Source: an uncultured Flavobacteriaceae bacterium
GTDB lineage: Bacteria; Bacteroidota; Bacteroidia; Flavobacteriales; Flavobacteriaceae
NCBI GenBank assembly: GCA_943789365.1
Contig: CALSTV010000001.1
Coordinates: forward strand, 3,185,343-3,249,342
Direction of reading: 5' to 3'
Length of the DNA: 64,000 bases
The notes beneath the pieces were generated by a model that was not told the DNA's origin, searched no databases, and saw nothing but the letters and a program-made list of their open reading frames with translations. Each line of letters begins with the position of its first letter. Positions within the stretch are counted from its first letter, which is position 1. Below, one piece after another: positions 8,619 through 16,685 of the stretch. Made by a program: the position numbers and the translations under genes.

Positions 8619-11045
8619 ATGAAAATATCATACAATTGGTTAAAACAGTTTCTGAAAATTGATTGGGAAGCTGAAAAAACAGGTGAATTACTGACAGACT
8701 TAGGATTGGAAGTGGAAGGGATTGACCGTATTGAATCTATAAAAGGAAGTCTTGCCGGTGTTTTGGTAGGTGAGGTTCTGAGTTGTGAAAAACATCCTAA
8801 TGCGGACAAATTAAAAATCACAACTGTATCTATAGGAGAAGATGAACCCTTGCAAATTGTATGTGGAGCACCAAATGTTGCAACTGGACAAAAAGTACCT
8901 GTAGCTACTATTGGAACTGAATTATTTGACGATAAAGGGAATGGTTTCAAGATAAAAAAAGGCAAAATCAGAGGCGAAGTGAGTTTCGGTATGATTTGCG
9001 CAGAAGATGAGTTAGGGCTTGGAAAAGGGCATGATGGTATTTTAGTATTAGATGAAGCCACAATTCCTGGAACTCCATTGGCTGAAGTTTTCAATATTGA
9101 AATCGATGATGTGTTTGAAATTGGCCTTACTCCAAATAGAGCGGATGCCATGAGTCATTACGGAACGGCACGTGATTTAAGAGCTGGTTTGATGCAACAA
9201 GGCGTAAATTTGGAACTTATATCTCCATCGGTTAGTAACTTTCATGTAGATGAAAGAAAACTAAAAATTGACGTTACTGTTGATAACAAAGATTTGGCAC
9301 CTAGGTATTGTGGCGTAACAATTACGGGTGTAAAAGTGAGCGAATCCCCAGAATGGATTCAAAATAAATTAAAAGCTATTGGACTTACTCCAATAAATAA
9401 CATAGTAGACATAACCAATTATGTATTGCATGAATTGGGACAACCATTACATGCTTTTGATGCTGGGAAAGTAAAAGGCAATAAAATTTTAGTAAAGAAC
9501 CTAGCAGAAGGAACAAAATTTACCACTTTAGATGGGGTAGAACGCGAATTGAGTGCTGAAGATCTTATGATTTGTGATGCTGATTCGAATCCACTTTGTA
9601 TTGCAGGTGTATTTGGAGGAGAAGACTCAGGAGTAAGTCAAGAAACCAATGCAATCTTTTTAGAAAGCGCTTATTTCAATCCTGTATCAGTTCGTAAATC
9701 GGCGAAACGACACGCTTTAAACACAGATGCTTCCTTCAGATTCGAAAGAGGAATTGATCCTAATTTTACCAAATACGCACTCAAAAGGGCAGCATTACTG
9801 ATTACTGAGATAGCAGGTGGAACAATTGCGTCGGACATCGTAGATTTGTACCCCGAAAAAGTCGAAGATTTTGAATTGGTGCTATCCTATGATAACGTAG
9901 CCAGATTGATTGGGGAAAGATTGCCAAACGATACCATTAAGAATATTTTGGCCTCGTTAGAGATAAAAATAAATAGTGAAACCGAAGGAGGATTAGGATT
10001 GCTAGTACCTTCATATCGAGTAGATGTAAGAAGAGAAGCAGATATCGTTGAAGAAATTTTACGTGTGTATGGATACAATAATATTCAATTTTCTCATAAA
10101 TTAAATAGTTCCATTTCTTTCTCTAGTTACAACGGAGTAAAAGTTGAAAATACAATTGCTGATCAATTGAATGCGCTCGGTTTTAACGAAATCATGTCTA
10201 ATTCATTGACAAAAGCAGATTATATTGAAAAATTAGAGACGCTGCAAGCTGAAAACAACGTAGCCATGTTGAATCCATTGAGTAGTGATTTGGCAGTGAT
10301 GAGACAATCCATGTTGTTTAGTGGCTTAGAGTCCGTAGCGTACAATATCAATAGAAAAAATAGCAACTTGCAGTTTTTTGAATTTGGGAAAACGTATCAC
10401 AAATTCCAAGAAAACTATGAAGAGTTAAAACACTTGGCATTGTTTGTTTCTGGAAACAGGTCGAAAGATACTTGGTTAAAAACCAATAATACTTCAGATT
10501 TCTTTTATGTAAAAGGGGTAGTAACATCGCTATTACAACGTTTGTCGTCGAGTAATATAAAAACAACACCAACAAAAAACGATGTGTTCTCTGAAGGTGT
10601 AACTTTTAGTTTTGGAAAAGTAAAATTGGCAGATTTTGGTGTTGTAAAACAAGAAATTCTCAAAGAGTTTGGCATCAAACAAGATGTAATATATGTGGAT
10701 TTTAATTGGGACAATGTTTTAAAAATTGCAACTCAAAAAAACATCAAACTAAGTTCTCTGCCTAAATTCCCAGTTGTAAAAAGGGATTTGTCCCTACTAC
10801 TAGACAGTAACATAAACTTTAACGAAATCTATAACTTGTCTTTTCAGTCTGAGAGAAAGTTGTTAAAAGATGTTGATTTGTTTGATGTGTATGAAGGTGA
10901 TAAATTACCGGCTAACAAAAAATCATATGCAGTTAGTTTCTTGTTGCAAGACGAGGATAAAACGTTGAATGAAAAGCAAATAGAAAAAATAATGCAAAAA
11001 CTAAAAGCAACTTTTGAAAAAAATTTGGGAGCTGTGCTTCGATAG
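8619..11045 (+). CDS. pheT: Phenylalanine--tRNA ligase beta subunit
   Basis: 808 residues, the full length of bacterial PheT. Domains in order: N-terminal MKISYNWLKQFLKI, a tRNA-binding OB domain (about residues 40-150, CEKHPNADKLKITTV), the B3/B4 editing region (NIVDITNYVLHELGQPLHAFDA), B5 (EILRVYGYNNI), the catalytic-like core, and a C-terminal anticodon-binding FDX-ACB domain (FPVVKRDLSLLLD to the end). With PheS it forms the heterotetramer that charges tRNA-Phe. pheS is not adjacent, as is common in flavobacteria. A strong terminator lies at 11063-11100. Confidence 0.97.
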   Translation: MKISYNWLKQFLKIDWEAEKTGELLTDLGLEVEGIDRIESIKGSLAGVLVGEVLSCEKHPNADKLKITTVSIGEDEPLQIVCGAPNVATGQKVPVATIGTELFDDKGNGFKIKKGKIRGEVSFGMICAEDELGLGKGHDGILVLDEATIPGTPLAEVFNIEIDDVFEIGLTPNRADAMSHYGTARDLRAGLMQQGVNLELISPSVSNFHVDERKLKIDVTVDNKDLAPRYCGVTITGVKVSESPEWIQNKLKAIGLTPINNIVDITNYVLHELGQPLHAFDAGKVKGNKILVKNLAEGTKFTTLDGVERELSAEDLMICDADSNPLCIAGVFGGEDSGVSQETNAIFLESAYFNPVSVRKSAKRHALNTDASFRFERGIDPNFTKYALKRAALLITEIAGGTIASDIVDLYPEKVEDFELVLSYDNVARLIGERLPNDTIKNILASLEIKINSETEGGLGLLVPSYRVDVRREADIVEEILRVYGYNNIQFSHKLNSSISFSSYNGVKVENTIADQLNALGFNEIMSNSLTKADYIEKLETLQAENNVAMLNPLSSDLAVMRQSMLFSGLESVAYNINRKNSNLQFFEFGKTYHKFQENYEELKHLALFVSGNRSKDTWLKTNNTSDFFYVKGVVTSLLQRLSSSNIKTTPTKNDVFSEGVTFSFGKVKLADFGVVKQEILKEFGIKQDVIYVDFNWDNVLKIATQKNIKLSSLPKFPVVKRDLSLLLDSNINFNEIYNLSFQSERKLLKDVDLFDVYEGDKLPANKKSYAVSFLLQDEDKTLNEKQIEKIMQKLKATFEKNLGAVLR

Positions 11046-11062
11046 TTATAAGAAATAGCTTT

Positions 11063-11100
11063 AAAAAACCTTTTTATCAATTAGATAAAAAGGTTTTTTT
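11063..11100 (+). terminator. Terminator after pheT
   Basis: A 16-base perfect stem (AAAAAACCTTTTTATC and complement) with a five-base loop is followed by T residues. Confidence 0.85.
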
Positions 11101-11204
11101 ATATCCATTTATTCAGGCCTTTCTCTAATCTCGAAAGAAGTCTTTTAATCCATCCTTTTTTCGTAAATTTGCACAGCTTTAAATACGTCAAAACAACCTT
11201 TACA

Positions 11205-12236
11205 ATGTACAAAGCAATTATAAGACCACTGCTCTTTCAATTCGATCCAGAAAAAGTTCACTATTTTACATTTTCACTGATAAAAAAAGTTTCGAAAATT
11301 CCAGGATTCTCTGTGCTAGTTAGAACTATGTTTGGTGTGAACAATCCGAATTTAGAAAGAAAATTATTTGGTTTAAACTTTAAAAACCCGGTAGGCCTGG
11401 CAGCAGGATTTGATAAAAACGCTGTATTGTTTAATGAATTAGCAGATTTTGGATTCGGCTTTATAGAAATTGGAACCGTTACGCCACTTGGACAAGAAGG
11501 AAACCCGAAGAAAAGGTTATTTCGTTTAAAAGACGATCAAGGAATCATCAACCGAATGGGATTTAATAATTTGGGAGTTGAAGAAATCGTAAAAAACCTA
11601 AAATCAAATAAGGGTAAACTTATTATAGGAGGGAATATTGGTAAAAACACGGCAATTCCCACAGCGCAATATACTGAAGATTACTGTCAAGTATTCAAAG
11701 AATTGCACCCATATGTAGATTATTTTGTACTAAATGTAAGTTGTCCAAATGTTGGAAGTCATGCCAAACTTCAAGACAAAGATTATTTGCTTGAATTAAT
11801 TGCAGCCGTTCAAAAATTGAACAATGCAGAGTCTGTGCAACGCCCCATACTGTTGAAAATTGCACCAGATCTTAACAATCAACAATTAGATGAAATTATA
11901 GAATTGGTAGCGGAAACAAAAATAGATGGAGTTATCGCATCTAATACTTCCACAAATAGAGAAGGACTTAAAGCATCAGAAGCGCAATTAGAAAGTATTG
12001 GAAATGGAGGCTTAAGTGGAAAACCAATCAAAGAGCGTAGTACGGAAACTATCAAGTATTTAGCAGACAATTCAAACAAATCATTTCCGATTATAGGTGT
12101 AGGAGGTATCCATTCTGCAGAAGATGCCTTAGAGAAATTGGCAGCAGGGGCAGACCTTGTTCAAATTTATACAGGTTTTATTTATGAAGGTCCCGGACTT
12201 ATCAAAAAGATAAATAAAGCTATACTAAAGAACTGA
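11205..12236 (+). CDS. pyrD: Dihydroorotate dehydrogenase (quinone), class 2
   Basis: 343 residues from the ATG at 11205. The upstream ATG at 11169 would overlap the promoter region: a -7-type TAAATTTG lies at 11164-11171. The N-terminal amphipathic helix ([21 protein letters not shown]) is the membrane-associating extension of class 2 enzymes, which oxidise dihydroorotate to orotate and reduce quinone in pyrimidine synthesis. FMN-site motifs [37 protein letters not shown] and [14 protein letters not shown] are present. The catalytic-base loop reads NVSCPNVG, giving a Cys where the E. coli class 2 enzyme has Ser175. A Cys base is usually a class 1 trait. Confidence 0.95.
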   Translation: MYKAIIRPLLFQFDPEKVHYFTFSLIKKVSKIPGFSVLVRTMFGVNNPNLERKLFGLNFKNPVGLAAGFDKNAVLFNELADFGFGFIEIGTVTPLGQEGNPKKRLFRLKDDQGIINRMGFNNLGVEEIVKNLKSNKGKLIIGGNIGKNTAIPTAQYTEDYCQVFKELHPYVDYFVLNVSCPNVGSHAKLQDKDYLLELIAAVQKLNNAESVQRPILLKIAPDLNNQQLDEIIELVAETKIDGVIASNTSTNREGLKASEAQLESIGNGGLSGKPIKERSTETIKYLADNSNKSFPIIGVGGIHSAEDALEKLAAGADLVQIYTGFIYEGPGLIKKINKAILKN

Positions 12237-12303
12237 AGAGAGTCTAAGTCTTTTTTCGTTTGAAGAAGTTTCAAAATTATTTCATTTCTAAATAATCTTT
12301 TAT

Positions 12304-12311
12304 TAGCTTTG
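12304..12311 (+). promoter_or_regulatory. -7 box of the ferritin promoter
   Basis: TAGCTTTG lies 19 bases before the ferritin ATG and fits TAnnTTTG. No iron-box-like repeat is seen next to it. Confidence 0.45.
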
Positions 12312-12329
12312 AGTAAAACCTAAAAAGAT

Positions 12330-12824
12330 ATGATAGCGGAAATTCAAGATTTATTAAACGATCAAATAAAATACGAAGCAAATGCTTCTATGCAATATAT
12401 GTCTATGGCTTCTTGGGCAGAGAATACGGGCTTTAGTGGAGTTGCCAATTTTTTTTACGCACAGTCAGAAGAAGAGAGAGCACACATGATCAAATTGGTT
12501 AAGTTTGTAAATGAAAGGGGAGGAAAGGCTGTAATTCCGCAACTAGATGAACCGTCATCCGATTTTGATTCGTTGAATACTTTGTTTGAGACCTTCTTAA
12601 AAAGTGAAATGTTTGTCACGGAACAAATTCATAAAATAATTTACGTTTGTTTAGAAAACAAAAATTACAACGTGCATAATTTTATGCAATGGTATGTAAC
12701 TGAACAACTTGAAGAAGAATCTGTAGCCCGTGATTTACTTGATAAATTGAATATTATTGGAAATGATAAAACGGGACATTATCTCTTTGATAGAGACATT
12801 GCTTCGATTACTGCAGCTGAGTAA
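12330..12824 (+). CDS. Ferritin, non-haem iron storage protein
   Basis: 164 residues forming a four-helix ferritin subunit. Ferroxidase ligands are visible: Glu in NDQIKYEANASMQYMSMASW, Glu and His in the EEERAHMIKLV helix, Glu in the third helix (SEMFVTEQIHKI) and the QWYVTEQLEEE helix. The protein belongs to the FtnA-like branch, which assembles into a 24-subunit cytoplasmic cage storing ferric iron. Length is normal. It lies directly upstream of the probable iron-responsive cluster but has its own promoter without the repeated operator motif found further on. Confidence 0.95.
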   Translation: MIAEIQDLLNDQIKYEANASMQYMSMASWAENTGFSGVANFFYAQSEEERAHMIKLVKFVNERGGKAVIPQLDEPSSDFDSLNTLFETFLKSEMFVTEQIHKIIYVCLENKNYNVHNFMQWYVTEQLEEESVARDLLDKLNIIGNDKTGHYLFDRDIASITAAE

Positions 12825-12870
12825 AATATGGATTTATGTTCCATAAATTTCTAGGAACGGATATTTTTAA

Positions 12871-12898
12871 TACCTTTGTTTTTATTTATTCTAAATAA
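12871..12898 (+). promoter_or_regulatory. Promoter and operator-like site of the Cys-rich peptide gene
   Basis: The -7 box TACCTTTG (12871-12878) is followed at once by TTATTTA-TTC-TAAATAA (12882-12898), which would cover the start of transcription. The last 14 bases, TTTATTCTAAATAA, are identical to those of the operator-like sites at 14066-14088 and 20646-20668 (complement). This argues for shared regulation with the iron-uptake genes. Confidence 0.6.
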
Positions 12899-12909
12899 GA
12901 ACACTTAGT

Positions 12910-13050
12910 ATGAGTCCATTATTTGTTTCGCCTTGTATGGTGGCAAGCGTTGATTGTTCCTCTTCTTGTGACAAAAAGAAGAAAAACAAATGTTGTAAGA
13001 AATATAAAAAAAGTGGGAAAACCAACTGCAAACGTTGTCCTAAACTTTAA
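12910..13050 (+). CDS. Small Cys/Lys-rich peptide
   Basis: A 46-residue reading frame: ATG at 12910, TAA at 13048-13050. The product has eight Cys residues (Cys9, 16, 20, 28, 29, 39 and 43 are easily seen in motifs CMVASVDCSSSC, KCCKKYKKSGK and CKRCP; recount before use) and is very rich in Lys. No signal peptide is obvious, although residues 3-14 are mildly hydrophobic. I do not recognise a family. It has its own -7 box and an operator-like site shared with the iron cluster, which makes it more credible than a chance frame. A role in metal binding is possible but only inferred from composition and regulation. Confidence 0.6.
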   Translation: MSPLFVSPCMVASVDCSSSCDKKKKNKCCKKYKKSGKTNCKRCPKL

Positions 13051-13172
13051 TTTGGTAGGTGTCTTTTAGTGATATTTGTTTTTTGAATGCCTTTTTTCAT
13101 CAAAATCTTAGCAGTACATTTGTAACGATCGTATTCTTGTAATAGGTGTGAATAACAAATAATCAGTGTTTT

Positions 13173-14048
13173 TTGGATACAATAAGCAAACCCTTTGTGA
13201 AAATTATCGAGTGCCCGCGTGATGCCATGCAGGGATTAAAAACATTCATTCCAGCAGCGTACAAAGCAAAGTACATAAATGCACTGTTAGGTGTGGGGTT
13301 TGATACGATTGATTTTGGAAGCTTTGTTTCACCTAAAGCCATTCCTCAAATGAGAGATACAGCTGATGTTTTGTCGCAGTTGGATTTGTCGGAAACCAAT
13401 AGCAAATTATTGGCTATTGTGGCGAATGTAAGAGGTGCACAACAAGCGATTAGTTTCGAGGAAATTTCATATTTAGGCTTTCCTTTTTCGATTTCAGAGA
13501 ACTTTCAAATGCGAAATACGCATAAAACCATTGCACAATCTATTACTGTATTAGAAGAAATCATAGACATTGCACATAAGGCAAACAAAGAAGTAGTTAC
13601 CTATTTATCTATGGGCTTTGGTAATCCATACGGAGATCCTTGGAATGTTGATATAGTCGCCAAATGGACAGAACGTTTGTCTAAAATGGGGGTTCGGATA
13701 TTATCATTGTCTGATACTATAGGTAGTGCTAGCCCAGAACAAATTGATTATCTCTTTACAAATTTAATCCCAAGCTATCCGAAAATTGAGTTTGGCGCAC
13801 ATTTACATACCGTATATGACAACTGGCAACCAAAAATAGCTGCTGCGTTTCATGCTGGGTGTCTTCGGTTTGATGGTGCTATTAAGGGATATGGAGGTTG
13901 TCCAATGGCTAAAGATGAGTTGGTAGGGAACATGCCAACTGAAAAATTACTCTCTTATTTTACGCACCTACAAGTAGAAACTAATACTCGGCCTCTGTCT
14001 TTTGAGAGTGCTTATAATGCTGCCTTGCAGGTTTTTGTATCGTCTTAA
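13173..14048 (+). CDS. Hydroxymethylglutaryl-CoA lyase
   Basis: 291 residues. The enzyme cleaves HMG-CoA to acetyl-CoA and acetoacetate, the last step of leucine degradation. TIM-barrel motifs are present: VKIIECPRDAMQG with the catalytic Arg, the cofactor-binding segment FDTIDFGSFVSPKAIPQM, the metal-binding HLHTVYDN and the Cys loop GYGGCPMAKDELVGNMPTE. The start is TTG at 13173. An in-frame stop occurs at 13149 with no ATG between, and the next ATG would remove the catalytic Arg, so TTG is required. A -7 box TACATTTG lies at 13115-13122. The gene sits inside the iron-related region but has no obvious link to it. Confidence 0.92.
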   Translation: MDTISKPFVKIIECPRDAMQGLKTFIPAAYKAKYINALLGVGFDTIDFGSFVSPKAIPQMRDTADVLSQLDLSETNSKLLAIVANVRGAQQAISFEEISYLGFPFSISENFQMRNTHKTIAQSITVLEEIIDIAHKANKEVVTYLSMGFGNPYGDPWNVDIVAKWTERLSKMGVRILSLSDTIGSASPEQIDYLFTNLIPSYPKIEFGAHLHTVYDNWQPKIAAAFHAGCLRFDGAIKGYGGCPMAKDELVGNMPTEKLLSYFTHLQVETNTRPLSFESAYNAALQVFVSS

Positions 14049-14065
14049 AAAAATATTCAAAATCT

Positions 14066-14088
14066 TTATTTAAATTTATTCTAAATAA
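14066..14088 (+). promoter_or_regulatory. Operator-like site, upstream copy (DUF4856 operon)
   Basis: A 23-base site with outer arms TTATTTA and TAAATAA separated by nine bases. It is identical over all 23 bases, and in the same direction relative to transcription, to the site before the hydroxylase gene (20646-20668 on the other strand). Its end lies 23 bases before the -7 box. Confidence 0.65.
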
Positions 14089-14119
14089 GTTTTGTCACTT
14101 CGTATTGTTGTGTATCTTT
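14089..14119 (+). promoter_or_regulatory. Promoter of the DUF4856 iron operon
   Basis: TTTTG at 14090-14094 and TATCTTTG at 14112-14119 match the Bacteroidota -33 TTTG / -7 TAnnTTTG pattern with suitable spacing. Operator-like repeats flank it on both sides. Confidence 0.65.
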
Positions 14120-14134
14120 GCAGCAATAAAACAA

Positions 14135-14157
14135 CTATTTATAATTAATCTAAATAA
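14135..14157 (+). promoter_or_regulatory. Operator-like site, downstream copy (DUF4856 operon)
   Basis: It matches the 14066-14088 site at 19 of 23 positions and ends ATCTAAATAA. It lies between the -7 box and the ATG, so the promoter is bracketed by two copies. Confidence 0.55.
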
Positions 14158-14165
14158 AAAAAGAA

Positions 14166-15416
14166 ATGAAAATAAGAGCATTAAACGCAGTACTATTGGC
14201 AACTACCCTTTTACTTATGCCGTCCTGTGAGAACGATAGTTCTGACGATATAAAAATTGAAGAATTCATTAAAGATGCAAATGCTATTGAAACTGATTTT
14301 TCTGTTCCGTCTACCTATATATTCGAGAGAAATTCCGAAACAACGGTAAGCTTTAGTGGTCAAACCACCCGTTTATTAATGAATAAAGAAATTTTGGGCT
14401 ATTTTGGAGTGGATGCAGGTAAAACTTCTACGCAGATTGAAGCAGCTTTTGACCATCAAGCAGGTGCTCAGGATTTTTCAACTACCGAGTTAAACGATTC
14501 AAACAAAAGTGTAAAAAGTAAAATTGCAGCTTCAGACGATTTGTTTGATACAGATATTATTGCAGCAGATGCAGTAAAAGAGGTGTTTTCGGGGTATATT
14601 TCAAAGAATGCTATAGAGGTTGTTGCAAATAAAACAAATATGGCCTCTCCTGGAGCACCAGGATATATAACGAATGGTTCAAAAACTAGATATGTAAACC
14701 CAAAAGGGTTGGAGTACAATCAAGCCTTCGCCAAAGGATCTATCGGTTCTTTGATTGTAGATCAGGTATTGAACAATTACTTAGGATCTCAACGTCTGTC
14801 CAATTCGGCATACAGAGCAGCTCATGAGGCTGGTACTTTAGAGTCCGGTAAAAACTATACCAAATTAGAGCATTATTTTGATGAGGCTTATGGATATGTA
14901 TACGGTGATCCTACTGTGGATTTTGAAAGTCCAATTGATTATGAAGGCGATGCCTTTTTGTTTAAGTACATTACAAGAGTTAATGGTGATGTAGATTTTG
15001 CAGGAATTCAAGAACAAATTTTTAAAGCTTTTAAAATTGGACGAGCGGCTTTGGTAGCACAGGATTATGACGCATTGAACGACGCAATTACCGTATTGCA
15101 GTACCAAATTTCTAAAGTGATTGGTGTGCGTGCTGTTTATTATTTACAAGCCGGAAAAAGAGCATTGGCAGATCAAGATTTTACAACAGCATTTCATGAC
15201 TTGTCAGAAGGTTATGGTTTTGTGTATAGCTTACAATTTACAAGAAACCCTGAGACGGATGCACCTTATTTAAGTGCTTCTGAAGTAGATGCATTGATTG
15301 CTCAGCTTGAAGCTGGTGATGGATTTTGGGATTTGACAGACGGGACAGTTTTGGATCAAGTTTCAAATAATATCGCTTCAAAGTTCGATTTTTCAACGGC
15401 GCAAGCAGCTGAATAG
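14166..15416 (+). CDS. DUF4856 domain lipoprotein
   Basis: 416 residues. The start MKIRALNAVLLATTLLLMPSC is a lipoprotein signal with lipobox LMPSC. The body, including YRAAHEAGTLESGKNYTKLEHYFDEAYGYVYGD, corresponds to DUF4856, a Bacteroidota surface or periplasmic family related to the imelysin fold. It is regularly found with imelysin-type proteins and TonB receptors in iron-regulated loci, as here. Its biochemical role is unknown. The gene is the first of the series and carries the double operator-like promoter. A strong hairpin follows at 15429-15465. Confidence 0.85.
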   Translation: MKIRALNAVLLATTLLLMPSCENDSSDDIKIEEFIKDANAIETDFSVPSTYIFERNSETTVSFSGQTTRLLMNKEILGYFGVDAGKTSTQIEAAFDHQAGAQDFSTTELNDSNKSVKSKIAASDDLFDTDIIAADAVKEVFSGYISKNAIEVVANKTNMASPGAPGYITNGSKTRYVNPKGLEYNQAFAKGSIGSLIVDQVLNNYLGSQRLSNSAYRAAHEAGTLESGKNYTKLEHYFDEAYGYVYGDPTVDFESPIDYEGDAFLFKYITRVNGDVDFAGIQEQIFKAFKIGRAALVAQDYDALNDAITVLQYQISKVIGVRAVYYLQAGKRALADQDFTTAFHDLSEGYGFVYSLQFTRNPETDAPYLSASEVDALIAQLEAGDGFWDLTDGTVLDQVSNNIASKFDFSTAQAAE

Positions 15417-15428
15417 TAACATTAAAAT

Positions 15429-15465
15429 AAAAGTGATTGTCTTCGATTCTAAGACAATCACTTTT
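15429..15465 (+). terminator. Hairpin terminator between DUF4856 and imelysin genes
   Basis: A perfect 15-base stem (AAAAGTGATTGTCTT and complement) with a seven-base loop ends in TTTT. It is followed at 15468-15475 by TAAATTTG, a -7-type box, so the imelysin gene may have a secondary promoter. The operon would then be only partly co-transcribed. Confidence 0.75.
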
Positions 15466-15467
15466 CG

Positions 15468-15475
15468 TAAATTTG
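15468..15475 (+). promoter_or_regulatory. Possible internal promoter of the imelysin gene
   Basis: TAAATTTG lies 29 bases before the ATG at 15505. No good -33 element is visible at the usual distance. Confidence 0.4.
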
Positions 15476-15504
15476 CAAATTCTTAATTGATAATAAAACA
15501 TAGG

Positions 15505-16623
15505 ATGAGATACAGTATTTACCTTTTTGTTTTGACTTGTTTTTTTGCCTCTTGCAAGAGCGATTCTGCGGTGGAAGATTGTACAAATGATGCCTTTGAT
15601 CGTGGTGCTTTGTTGACAAACTGGGCTGATAATATCATCATTCCATCTTATGAGTTATATGTTGACGAATTGTCAAGCTATAAAACGGCCGTTGCTACAT
15701 TTGTTGCAACCCCCGATATTCAAAATTTAGAAGTGGTAAGAACCGCTTGGATAACTGCCTACACAGTTTGGCAAAATGTTTCTATTTATGAAATTGGACA
15801 GGCAGAGCTTAAAAACATGCGTGACTATACCAATACATTTCCTGTAAATACAGTTCTTGTGGAATCTAATATTTCCACAGGAAATTACGACTTGTCCTTG
15901 TCAACAAATTTAGATGCACAAGGTTTTCCGGCTGTAGATTATCTTTTGAATGGAGTGGGAACTACAGATGCTGAAATTATTGCTGTGTATGCTACAAACG
16001 GGAATGCCGCGAATTACAAAACATACCTGTCTGATGTTTCTGAGCGTTTGCTTTCTATGGGAAACGAGATTTTATCAGATTGGAAAGGAAGTTACAGAGA
16101 TATCTTTATTTCAAACGATTGTGCTTCCTCAACAGCATCTTTGGATAAACTTACCAATGATATGATTTTCAATATAGAAAAAGTAACAAGAGTTGCGAAA
16201 ATTGGAATCCCTATCGATTTCTTTGGGCAACCACCTGTAATCGCTCCTGAAAAAGTAGAGGCAGTTTACAAACAAGATATTTCAAAAACATTGTTAATCG
16301 CGTCTATTCAAGCTTCTCAGGATTTATTCAATGGAAAACATGTAAATAGCGATACGGAAGGTGAAAGTCTAAAATCTTATTTAGATGAGTTGCAAATAGA
16401 AGCTGGGGGCAAACTCTTGAGTGCCGTGATAAATGAACGCTATGATGCAGCAATGACCCAAGCAGAAACCTTAGATGCAAATTTTTACCTAGGGATGCAA
16501 AACGATAGAGAAAAGTATAAAGTTACTAGAGATAAAATTCACAAAATAATAGAAGTATTAAAAACCAATATGATCTCTGCTCTTGGAATTAAAGCAGATT
16601 ATAACGATTCTGATGGGGATTAA
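15505..16623 (+). CDS. Imelysin-family iron-regulated lipoprotein
   Basis: 372 residues from the ATG at 15505; a TTG at 15487 is also in frame. MRYSIYLFVLTCFFASC is a lipoprotein signal with lipobox FASC. Two helical repeats follow the imelysin (peptidase M75-like) pattern, with ALLTNWADNIIIPSYELY near the start and AWITAYTVWQNVSIYEIGQAEL after it. The classical GxHxxE motif is replaced by GFPAVDYLL, so the metal-site His is missing. Many imelysin-like proteins have lost peptidase function. Members are periplasmic or surface proteins of iron-uptake loci. It stands between the DUF4856 and TonB receptor genes. Confidence 0.88.
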   Translation: MRYSIYLFVLTCFFASCKSDSAVEDCTNDAFDRGALLTNWADNIIIPSYELYVDELSSYKTAVATFVATPDIQNLEVVRTAWITAYTVWQNVSIYEIGQAELKNMRDYTNTFPVNTVLVESNISTGNYDLSLSTNLDAQGFPAVDYLLNGVGTTDAEIIAVYATNGNAANYKTYLSDVSERLLSMGNEILSDWKGSYRDIFISNDCASSTASLDKLTNDMIFNIEKVTRVAKIGIPIDFFGQPPVIAPEKVEAVYKQDISKTLLIASIQASQDLFNGKHVNSDTEGESLKSYLDELQIEAGGKLLSAVINERYDAAMTQAETLDANFYLGMQNDREKYKVTRDKIHKIIEVLKTNMISALGIKADYNDSDGD

Positions 16624-16640
16624 TAGCTAATAAAATTTTA

Positions 16641-16675
16641 AAAAGTTCAGAAGCATGTATTTCTGAACTTTTTTT
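16641..16675 (+). terminator. Terminator or attenuator before the TonB receptor gene
   Basis: A 12-base perfect stem (AAAAGTTCAGAA and complement) with an eight-base loop runs into T residues. It lies between two genes of one series, only 11 bases before the receptor ATG. Confidence 0.7.
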
Positions 16676-16685
16676 GAGTAAACAC

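Noticed and set aside
8606-9151. 181-codon open frame antisense to pheT
   Set aside because: It overlaps the conserved N-terminus of pheT completely. The composition (Ser, Pro, Ile rich) is typical of antisense frames.
16674-16685. TTG start four codons earlier for the TonB receptor
   Set aside because: It falls in the T run of a terminator hairpin. The ATG at 16686 begins a normal signal peptide.
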